A DNA stretch of 64,000 nt, from NCBI RefSeq assembly GCF_012913485.1, contig NZ_CP051774.1, forward strand, positions 4,712,001 through 4,776,000, in the 5' to 3' direction. A model generated the notes under the pieces. That model was not told the origin of the DNA. It ran no database searches and saw only the letters and a program-made list of their open reading frames with translations. How positions within the stretch are numbered: the stretch's first letter is position 1; the number at the start of each line of letters is the position of its first letter. The position numbers and the translations under genes are program-made. This document shows, one piece after another, positions 16,440-23,622 of this stretch. This stretch comes from Luteolibacter luteus. GTDB lineage: Bacteria > Verrucomicrobiota > Verrucomicrobiia > Verrucomicrobiales > Akkermansiaceae.

Positions 16440-19400
16440 ATGCACGCGCTTCGTCTTTCTATCCTCCTGCCTCTGGCCGCACTTGGTGCGGTGCTGGCGA
16501 AACCCCTGGTCGCTCCGAAGCCGGAAGCCAGGCGTCTCGAAGTCCTGTTCTTTGGTGCCCCCACTGCCGCTCATGCCGCGCATGATCCGGTGACGCGCTA
16601 CCGGAGCATCAAGAAACACCTCGGCGTCGAGGGCATCGACTTCACCTACACCGAAGATCCGGCGGAGGCGCTCAATGCCGATACGCTGAAGAAATACGAT
16701 GCCCTCCTGATGTACGGCAATTGGGACCAGAACGGCCCGATGCCTGCCGGCCAGCTCAAGGCGCTGACCGAGTATGTGAACAATGGCGGAGCTTTCCTGC
16801 CGATCCACTGTGCGTCCGCTTGCTACGGAGGCTCGCCGGAGTTCATCAAGCTCGTCGGTGGCCGCTTCAAGTCCCACACAACCGGTGTGTTCAAGGTGAC
16901 GAATGTCAACAAGAGCCACCCGATCATGAAGGGCTACGATGGTTTCGAAGCCTGGGATGAAACCTACGAGCACGACAACCAAGGCGACGACCGCGTGATC
17001 CTCGAGAAGCGCGACCAGGAGCCATGGAGCTGGGTGCGCGAGCAGGGCAAGGGCCGCGTTTTCTACACCGCCGCCGGCCATGACCACCGCGTGTGGGACC
17101 TCAATGAGTTCAACGATTTCATCAAGCGCGGCATCTTCTGGAGCGTGGGGCCGGAGAAATACCGCCTGCTGCAGAACCTGAAGCTGCCGAAGCTTGAAGA
17201 AGAAAAGGTCGAGCTGCCGGGATACCTGAAGCGCGAGCTGATCACAAAGGCCCAGAAGCCGATCTCGCCGGAAGAGTCGATGAAGCTGGCGCAAGTGCCG
17301 GTGGGCTTCGAGCTGGCGCTGTTCGCCTCCGAGCCGGACATCGTGAACCCGATCTTTGTGAACTGGGATCACAAGGGCCGCGCCTTTGTTATCCAGACTG
17401 TCGATTACCCGAACAACCTGCATGAGGGGAATATCGGCAACGACAAGATCATCATCGCCGAAGACAAGGACAATGACGGCCGCGCCGACAAGTTCACGAC
17501 CTTCGCCGACAAGCTCTCGATCCCGACCTCGCTCGTCTTTGCCAATGGCGGGGTGATCTGCACGAACGGATCCGACATGCTGTTCCTCAAGGACACCAAC
17601 GGCGACGACAAGGCTGATGTCCGCGAGGTCCTCTTCACCGGCTTCAACATGGGTGATACCCACGCCGGCGTGTCGAACCTGCGCTACGGCCACGATGGCT
17701 GGATCTACGCGACAATTGGTTACTCCGGCTTCAAGGGCACGGTGGGTGGCGTCCAACATCAGTTCAACCAAGGTGTCTTCCGCTTCAAGCCGGATGGCTC
17801 CAAGCTGGAGTATCTCCAGCCGACCACGAACAATACCTGGGGCCTCGGCACCACGTCGGATTTCGACATCATGGGTTCCACCGCGAATGGCAACCCGTCC
17901 TTCTACCTGACGCATCCGAAGGCAGACTACGATGCCGCGGGTTTGCAGACACCGCGCACGCCGCGTGCGGACAGCAATCCGATCTTCAATCCGAGCTCGA
18001 TGGATATCCGGCAGGTCGACCAGTTCGACCGCTACACCGCGGGTGCAGGTCATGCTTTCTACACCGCCGAGCGCTTCCCGGAAGCGTGGCGTGAGAAGAC
18101 CGCCTTTGTCACGGAAGGTACCGGCAAGCTGGCGGGGGTCTTCGAGGTCAGCCGCGAAGGCGCGGGCTTCAAGTCCGTGCAGTCGAACAACAATATCTAC
18201 AACAGCGCCGATGCGTGGTCCGGCCCGGTCTGTGCCGAAGTCGGTCCCGATGGTGCAGTGTGGATGTGCGATTGGTACAACCTGATCATCCAGCACAACC
18301 CAACCCCAAGTAAAGGATCCTCCGGCCTTGATGCACGCAACGGCAAGGGCAATGCCTATGAGACTCCGCTGCGCGATACCAAGTTCGGCCGCATTTACCG
18401 GATCTACCCGGGCGGTTCGCCGGATGACAGTAATCCTGGACTCGATCCGGAGAAGCCGGCGACCTTGCTGGCCGGCCTGAATCATCCGAACCTCTTCTGG
18501 CGCCTGCATGCCCAGCGCCTGCTGATCGAAAGCGGCAACAAGGTGTTCGCTCCGAAGCTCACGGAAGTGGCTGCTGGCGGTGATCGGGCAGCTGCCCATG
18601 CGATCTACGCGCTGGCCGGACTGAATGCCCTGGAGCCTTCCACGATCAGCCAAGCACTTGCTTCGAAGGTCCGTGCGGTGCGTCGTGCGGGGATCATCTG
18701 CGGCACCCCGCAGCAGCTGAAAGAAGGCTTGATCGTGGACGGCAAGTTCCAGATCGAGGACGCCCGCGACCTCGCCGATGCGATGGTTGCGATCTCCCGT
18801 GGTCCGGTGGATGTGGAAGTGGGCAAGGCACTCTTTGCTCTCATCACCGCGAACGAGTCGAAGATCTCCCAAGATACCCCATTGAAGGACGGCTGGCAGA
18901 TCGCCGCGAACCGTCAGGCACCGGGCGTGCTGGCTGCAGCGGTGGCGGCGGGCTTCGGAGGCAGCCAGGCCGCAGCCGAGATGCCGAACCTCATGCCAAA
19001 CCCGGACTTCTCCGATGTCGCCGGTGGCAAGCCTGCCAACTGGACGGACCTGCGCTTCTACGTGGGTGACCGTGATGGCGTGAAGCTCACCGCTTCTCCA
19101 GATGGCCGCGAGGGCAGCATGGCGCTATCGATCTCCTCCGCGAAGAACTCCGACTGCGGAGCTGCCGTGACGGTCAAGGTGAAGCAACGCACGCGCTACC
19201 GCCTGTCCGCCTGGATCAAGACGCAGGATCTCAAGCCTGCCGGTGACGGCCCGGGCGCGCTGCTCAACGTCCATGGTGGCGAGCGCACGCAGGGCGTGAA
19301 GGGAACAAAGGATTGGACTCAAGTTTCCACCGATGTCGAAACGGGCGACCGTTCCGAGCTTCTCGTCCACTGCCTCTTTGGCGGCTACGGCGGTGCCACC

Positions 19401-20012
19401 GGCACGGCTTGGTATGATGACATCTCGCTCACGGAGATTGCCGGTGGTTCCGGTCTTGCCGGCATGCTGGATCAAGTGGCGGCCCGTTTCTCGACTACCG
19501 GTGATGCGGCTGCCAAGCAGGCGCTGGCCGATGAGATCGGTAAGTCCGAAGGTGGCTTCGCCAAGAAGCTGCTGGCCCAGCTCAACACGAAGCCTGCGGC
19601 TCCGGCTCCGACAAAGGACAAGAAGAACAAGCCGGATTCCGCCGTGCATGAGCGCGGGGCCGCGATCTACGGACTGACTTGCATCGCTTGTCACGGTCCC
19701 GATGGCAAGGGTGTGGCGGGCGCTTTCCCTCCGCTTGATGGTTCGGACTGGCTGGTCGAGGACCCGAGCGTGGCGATCCGGATCATCGTGCATGGCCTGC
19801 AAGGCCCGGTGAAGGTGTCCGGTCAGGAGTTCACCAACGTGATGCCGCCGCTCATCGACCTCGATGACCAGAAGGTCTCCGATGTGCTGACCTACGTGCG
19901 CCAGAGTTGGTCGAACGACCTGCCTGCCGTGACGCCAGCGCAGGTGAAGGATATCCGCACCAAGTTCAAGGATCGCACCACGCCGTGGACGGCGAAGGAA
20001 CTGGGCCACTGA
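16440..20012 (+). CDS. PVC-type ThuA/propeller/cytochrome c fusion protein
   Basis: A 1190-residue secreted multidomain protein characteristic of Planctomycetes-Verrucomicrobia-Chlamydiae. The start at 16440 gives a signal peptide (LSILLPLAALGAVLA). Domains in order: a ThuA-like domain (about 30-245; LLMYGNWDQN, GGAFLPIHCASACYG, RVFYTAAGHDHRVWD); a PVC-type six-bladed dehydrogenase-like propeller (about 280-640; PVGFELALFASEPDIVNP, NGSDMLFLKDTNGDDKAD); a helical HEAT-like segment; a carbohydrate-binding-like beta domain (about 850-1000); and a cytochrome c domain with the heme site CIACH near residue 1080. Likely role: oxidation of sugars or polysaccharide fragments with electrons passed to heme. 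Divergent from the AraC-PAS regulator, ended by its own terminator. Confidence 0.92.
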   Translation: MHALRLSILLPLAALGAVLAKPLVAPKPEARRLEVLFFGAPTAAHAAHDPVTRYRSIKKHLGVEGIDFTYTEDPAEALNADTLKKYDALLMYGNWDQNGPMPAGQLKALTEYVNNGGAFLPIHCASACYGGSPEFIKLVGGRFKSHTTGVFKVTNVNKSHPIMKGYDGFEAWDETYEHDNQGDDRVILEKRDQEPWSWVREQGKGRVFYTAAGHDHRVWDLNEFNDFIKRGIFWSVGPEKYRLLQNLKLPKLEEEKVELPGYLKRELITKAQKPISPEESMKLAQVPVGFELALFASEPDIVNPIFVNWDHKGRAFVIQTVDYPNNLHEGNIGNDKIIIAEDKDNDGRADKFTTFADKLSIPTSLVFANGGVICTNGSDMLFLKDTNGDDKADVREVLFTGFNMGDTHAGVSNLRYGHDGWIYATIGYSGFKGTVGGVQHQFNQGVFRFKPDGSKLEYLQPTTNNTWGLGTTSDFDIMGSTANGNPSFYLTHPKADYDAAGLQTPRTPRADSNPIFNPSSMDIRQVDQFDRYTAGAGHAFYTAERFPEAWREKTAFVTEGTGKLAGVFEVSREGAGFKSVQSNNNIYNSADAWSGPVCAEVGPDGAVWMCDWYNLIIQHNPTPSKGSSGLDARNGKGNAYETPLRDTKFGRIYRIYPGGSPDDSNPGLDPEKPATLLAGLNHPNLFWRLHAQRLLIESGNKVFAPKLTEVAAGGDRAAAHAIYALAGLNALEPSTISQALASKVRAVRRAGIICGTPQQLKEGLIVDGKFQIEDARDLADAMVAISRGPVDVEVGKALFALITANESKISQDTPLKDGWQIAANRQAPGVLAAAVAAGFGGSQAAAEMPNLMPNPDFSDVAGGKPANWTDLRFYVGDRDGVKLTASPDGREGSMALSISSAKNSDCGAAVTVKVKQRTRYRLSAWIKTQDLKPAGDGPGALLNVHGGERTQGVKGTKDWTQVSTDVETGDRSELLVHCLFGGYGGATGTAWYDDISLTEIAGGSGLAGMLDQVAARFSTTGDAAAKQALADEIGKSEGGFAKKLLAQLNTKPAAPAPTKDKKNKPDSAVHERGAAIYGLTCIACHGPDGKGVAGAFPPLDGSDWLVEDPSVAIRIIVHGLQGPVKVSGQEFTNVMPPLIDLDDQKVSDVLTYVRQSWSNDLPAVTPAQVKDIRTKFKDRTTPWTAKELGH

Positions 20013-20038
20013 TGGGTGGAATCAATCCGATCAAATTC

Positions 20039-20073
20039 AACGGCGGCGGGAGTGATCCTGCCGCCGTTTTTTT
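20039..20073 (+). terminator. Intrinsic terminator of the PVC heme-protein gene
   Basis: A 9-bp stem (20039-20047 with 20060-20068) is followed by seven T in 20067-20073, 27 nt past the stop. The complementary strand has no T-run. Confidence 0.85.
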
Positions 20074-21112
20074 AGCGGTTCGCGGTGGAGAGATATTGCA
20101 ATAGCGACAAGGTCCGGCTGCTGGTGAGTGTCTCCGACATCCTGGTGATCTCCTCGGTGCTGCGGTTCTCGGAGAGCCAGCTGGTGAGGACCTTTTCCTG
20201 GAGCTCCACCGAGTCGATGGCATTCACCACTCTGGCCGCTTGATCGGCATCGCAGTCCTCCAAGGGGAGACCCGAGAGGATGGCATTCTTACGGATGTCT
20301 GGAAGCGTTGTGATGACATCGATCATCCTATCCTTCTTTTCCGGGCCGACAGCCGAAAAGCCTCCGGCCATCCACTCGTTGACGGCGAGTCCTTGCGGCC
20401 AGCTGGCGTCTTTCATCCAGTCCGCCAAGTCGGCAATCTTTCCGCTCTGGCAGAGATTCTCCACGATGTCGTTGGCGCTGTTTGGGGGAAGCTCCCCATT
20501 TGCGATCGCCTCCCGAATCCTCCTGATGGCCACGTCAGGACGTGCTTGGGAAGCGTAGTAGAGGGCTGTGGTGTAATAGCCGGGGAACTCATCCGTCGCC
20601 GAGAGTTCCGAGAGGGTGCCCTCAAGGTCTTTTCGCAACGCGGGTTGAATCACGGCCTGGCTCACAAGAATGTCCGGCCTGTCCTTTGCGAGCATGGCGA
20701 CCTCGATCCTCTTCCGGAGTGGCAGGTGTTCGAGGTGCTTCAGGTATTCGTGCCATGCTTCACCGCGAAGTTTCCAATCGGAGATGCTGTTGAGCGTCCC
20801 GGCGGCCAGCTTCGGATCGAGAGTTGCCAGCTTGGCTGCCGCTGCTTTAAGGCCTTCGCTTCTGCTATCAATCGCAGGAAAGCGGGAGATGCTCTTCAAG
20901 TAGGCTGCGGGATCTTCCTGCGCGAGATCAGCCATGGCCTTCGCCATGGCTTCAGGATCGCCGGAACGCAGCACATCATCGGCCCGCGAATGGGAGATCG
21001 ATGGCTTTGCTACGGGAGTCGTCGCCTTGCCCGGGCGGATATAGCCGGCGGCGAAGCCCGCAGCTCCGAGGGCAGCGAGAAGGAGGTGGAAGCGAATGTT
21101 TACGGGCTTCAT
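20072..21112 (-). CDS. Exported/membrane-anchored helical-repeat protein
   Basis: A 346-residue protein of no recognised family. A single N-terminal hydrophobic helix (FHLLLAALGAAGFAAGYI, residues 8-25) is a signal anchor or signal peptide. The remainder is highly alpha-helical with short Ala/Leu-rich repeats and the phrase DWKLRGEAWHEYLKHLEH; such proteins are widespread in Verrucomicrobia as paralogous series. It resembles the following gene in layout (short N-terminal helix, then SRADDVLRSGDPEAMAKAM-like repeats) and the two overlap by one nucleotide, which suggests an ancient duplication. Function unknown. Confidence 0.75.
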   Translation of the reverse strand: MKPVNIRFHLLLAALGAAGFAAGYIRPGKATTPVAKPSISHSRADDVLRSGDPEAMAKAMADLAQEDPAAYLKSISRFPAIDSRSEGLKAAAAKLATLDPKLAAGTLNSISDWKLRGEAWHEYLKHLEHLPLRKRIEVAMLAKDRPDILVSQAVIQPALRKDLEGTLSELSATDEFPGYYTTALYYASQARPDVAIRRIREAIANGELPPNSANDIVENLCQSGKIADLADWMKDASWPQGLAVNEWMAGGFSAVGPEKKDRMIDVITTLPDIRKNAILSGLPLEDCDADQAARVVNAIDSVELQEKVLTSWLSENRSTEEITRMSETLTSSRTLSLLQYLSTANR

Positions 21113-22329
21113 CAGGGGCTGACTTCGAGGATTCGCTTCTGGATCCGATCGCTCAGCGGGGTGGAGCCCACCTTGTCGACATAGGCCTTTGCGCGGGCCG
21201 GATCATAGCTAACCCAGCTCACGATGAGGTCTTGGCCGGCATTCGAGCCATCCTCGGAAGTGGAGATGGCATTGGCGAAATCGACGGCCTGGTTCACGTC
21301 GCCGTTGGAGAAGAGATACTCCGCGGCTGACTTCAACATGGCGTTTTTCTCCTCGGAAGCCAGAGGTGCTGCCTTCAGGGAGTCGAGGGTTCTAGTGATG
21401 GATCCGGATTCGACCAAGGCTTGGGAGAGCTTGGGCCGGACGCTCGCGGGGATGTCGCTCCAAGGAATGGTGGTCATCCATTGGGACTCGGCCAAGTCGC
21501 TCACTCCCCTGGAGAGGCGGCTCTCGCTGATCTCCTTCCATCCGTCGGGATTGGCGTCCGGATTCTCGAAGAAAGGACGGTCCTTCAGCTCTTGTTGGAG
21601 GACAGCCATCACCTCCGGTTGTCCGCTGTCCGCGGCGAGCTTCTCAAGATCGGGCTTGAAGAGTTGCATCGCGAGTACCGGGAGGATCTTGTTCTTGTCG
21701 ACGACGATCTTTCCGCTGTTGCAGAGCTTGATCACCTCGGCGGCGACCTTGGAGTCGACGGAGGTGCGCCTGAGGACGTTGACGAAGGTTTCACTCGACC
21801 AAGATAGCTTTCCGTTCTCGATCAGTTCGGCGAAGGTCTGCGGGTCATCGATGATGGCCGCGGAGGTGATGTGGATCCTGTGATCCAAGCCGACACGAGA
21901 GATCTCAGTGGATTCAGCCAGGAGTTGGAGAACCAGCCCGTAGTCCGAAGCCAAGGCATCGAGTGTCCAAGCGACGGCAGTGTTGCGCTTGTTACCCTCG
22001 GGGAGGGTGGCGACGATTTCGTCAAAGCTCTTTCCATCCCGCCGGGCGATGGCGGCGAGTAGCCTGATCATTTCGGCCATGTCCCACTCCGGTTGGGAGA
22101 GCAGGGTTGCGATGCGCTTTCGTGCAGCGGAGAGATCGCCCGCAGCGATGCGGCACAGGGCGGCATCGGTGGAGTCGTCGGCCGAGGTTTCGCGGGCTGG
22201 CCCGAGTTTCGAAGGTTCGAGGGTAGCAGTTGGTGCCTCGGGATTTTTCGGTTGGCTGGCGAATCTACCCGCCGCAAAACCCGCGATCAGAACGCAGGTT
22301 ATGGCAGAGGCGCGGGAAAGGGAGTTCAT
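21112..22329 (-). CDS. Exported/membrane-anchored helical-repeat protein (paralogue)
   Basis: A 405-residue protein with an N-terminal hydrophobic segment (SAITCVLIAGFAAGRFA, residues 8-24) and a long helical remainder (AALCRIAAGDLSAARKRI, AEMIRLLAAIARRDG, DLIVSWVSYDPARAKAYV). Shares layout with the next gene; its stop codon TGA overlaps that gene's ATG (TGATG, one shared base), so the two are co-translated. No catalytic residues are recognisable. A pyrimidine hexamer repeat lies 51-78 nt upstream of the start. Function unknown. Confidence 0.78.
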   Translation of the reverse strand: MNSLSRASAITCVLIAGFAAGRFASQPKNPEAPTATLEPSKLGPARETSADDSTDAALCRIAAGDLSAARKRIATLLSQPEWDMAEMIRLLAAIARRDGKSFDEIVATLPEGNKRNTAVAWTLDALASDYGLVLQLLAESTEISRVGLDHRIHITSAAIIDDPQTFAELIENGKLSWSSETFVNVLRRTSVDSKVAAEVIKLCNSGKIVVDKNKILPVLAMQLFKPDLEKLAADSGQPEVMAVLQQELKDRPFFENPDANPDGWKEISESRLSRGVSDLAESQWMTTIPWSDIPASVRPKLSQALVESGSITRTLDSLKAAPLASEEKNAMLKSAAEYLFSNGDVNQAVDFANAISTSEDGSNAGQDLIVSWVSYDPARAKAYVDKVGSTPLSDRIQKRILEVSP

Positions 22330-22379
22330 CTCAAGATAGGATTTGAGGGCTATCAGGAGTTTTGAAGACTGTCCAGAAG

Positions 22380-22407
22380 GGGAGAGGGAGAGGGAGAGGG
22401 AGAGGGA
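22380..22407. repeat. Hexanucleotide tandem repeat (GGGAGA)n
   Basis: Four full copies of GGGAGA plus GGGA. It lies 51-78 nt upstream of the 405-residue protein start, where on the transcribed strand it reads TCTCCC. Tandem hexamers can vary in copy number by slippage. Confidence 0.9.
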
Positions 22408-22746
22408 ACGATGAGTCGGGGTTTCGGGATGATCCTTGGAATTTTACGCCTGTTCCGCCTGTTATAACTGGGAAAATAACAGGTGGGAGAGGGGGCGAAC
22501 ATCGAACTTCCAGCGGTGGACGTCGAAGTGGGGAATGCGGAGTGAAATAGAATGGTGTGGGGAAAGCATGCTGGAGGGAAGTTTGGCGCATGCAGGGGTT
22601 GGTTTCCACTGCCAAGGTCGGCCGAAACGGGGACAGGGGAAGTGATGTGGTGAATACCAAGGTTGCGCGCTGCGCGCTCACCCTAGCCTATCTCCCTGTC
22701 GTCGCCCGTTGGGGCTCTAGAATTTAGAAATTTGCCTGGTTCGGGC
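22408..22746. other. Non-coding stretch with hairpin and REP-like element
   Basis: This gene-free stretch holds an inverted repeat (22458-22465 with 22476-22483, 8 bp extendable to 11 with mismatches, loop 10 nt) and the REP-like copy A at 22661-22715. No protein-coding signal (ATG plus family match) is seen in any frame. Confidence 0.6.
22661..22715. repeat. REP-like palindromic element, copy A
   Basis: Matches copy B at 23510-23566 in its core: GCGCGCT, then a C-rich piece, GCTAT or CCTAT, and CGCCCGTTGGGGC. Copy A is degenerate on its left arm. The ending GCCCGTTGGGGC can fold into a short hairpin. The two copies flank the PepSY gene. Similar elements with a CCCCAACGGGGC core are common between genes of PVC bacteria (from memory). 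Confidence 0.6.
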
Positions 22747-23460
22747 TCAGGCTTCGAGCTTCCGCTTTTTGGGGCGGGTGAGGAAGAAGAGCCAGATGCC
22801 GAGCAGGGAGACGAAGAAGACGGCTCCAGTGACGCCGCCGAGCAGCCAGTCGCGCAGGTCCTTGTTGGTGATGAAGCCGAACTTGTGGAACCGGGTAAAG
22901 GCGCTTGCTTCGAATTGCTTCGAGTCATCGGTGTGGCGGGTGACGCTGCCGGTCACGGTGGAAACATAGACGCGCGTGCCCTTGCCATCGGCGACATCAA
23001 AGCGATGGACGGGCAGGATGCGGAAGATGTTGATGTACTCGTCGTTGAAGTCTTCCAGATAACCGGTCTTTTTCACCTCCGCTCCACCCAAGAAGCTGGA
23101 AGCGATTTGTGAGGCGTATGTTTCCTCAAGCTGCGGGTCGGCTTTCCCGGTAGTGGCATCGACGTAGCGAGGTGTCTTTTCGCCGGGGAAGAAGAGCTGG
23201 TAGCAGGGAGCACCGGAGATGGCGCGGATGTTTGCGGCCATCACGGGACCGGTTCCGCCGGAGGCGGATGTTGCATCAGCCAAGGAGACTTGGATGGACG
23301 CGGGCTCCAGGCCACCGCCCGAGGGTCGGGCGGGCGGTGGAGCTTGCTGGGTGCGCGTCATCACGATGTGCAGGACGCCGCTGCCGGACGACATGAGCAG
23401 GGTGATACTGAAGACAAGCCCGAGCCAGCGGTGGGCCTTGCGGATCCATGCGGATTTCAT
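22747..23460 (-). CDS. PepSY-associated transmembrane protein
   Basis: A 237-residue inner-membrane protein of the PepSY-TM type. A first helix spans residues 10-33 (WLGLVFSITLLMSSGSGVLH), an extracytoplasmic PepSY-like domain follows (YQLFFPGEKTPRYVDATTG, RVYVSTVTGSVTRHTDD), and a second helix lies at about 205-227 (GAVFFVSLLGIWLFFLT) with a positive cytosolic tail (RPKKRKLEA). Conserved His residues (RKAHRWLG, LPVHRFDV, FTRFHKFGF) fit a heme- or metal-handling or ferric-reductase role. It sits beside a TonB-dependent receptor on the same strand, a common pairing in iron or copper uptake; REP-like elements flank it. Confidence 0.82.
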   Translation of the reverse strand: MKSAWIRKAHRWLGLVFSITLLMSSGSGVLHIVMTRTQQAPPPARPSGGGLEPASIQVSLADATSASGGTGPVMAANIRAISGAPCYQLFFPGEKTPRYVDATTGKADPQLEETYASQIASSFLGGAEVKKTGYLEDFNDEYINIFRILPVHRFDVADGKGTRVYVSTVTGSVTRHTDDSKQFEASAFTRFHKFGFITNKDLRDWLLGGVTGAVFFVSLLGIWLFFLTRPKKRKLEA

Positions 23461-23509
23461 GGTGACGATTGTGAGAGTGGTGTTTTTGGAAAGGTTATAG
23501 CGTCGTTAA

Positions 23510-23566
23510 CCCGGGGATGCGCGCTAGGCGCTGGCCCCGGGCTATCGACGGTCGCCCCGTTGGGGC
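23510..23566. repeat. REP-like palindromic element, copy B
   Basis: A complete copy. The left arm pairs 23510-23516 (CCCGGGG) with 23535-23541 (CCCCGGG); the right arm GCCCCGTTGGGGC (23554-23566) forms its own hairpin. It lies between the TonB-receptor stop and the PepSY start. Confidence 0.75.
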
Positions 23567-23622
23567 ATTGGAGGACAGGCAAACTGTCGACGATTGTCTG
23601 GTTTTTTGGGGGGCGATGTCTG

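Noticed and set aside
16170..18872. 900-codon open frame on the minus strand opposite the PVC heme-protein gene
   Set aside because: It lies wholly in the GC-rich third-codon-position shadow of a strongly supported plus-strand gene, has no family features and overlaps the AraC regulator.
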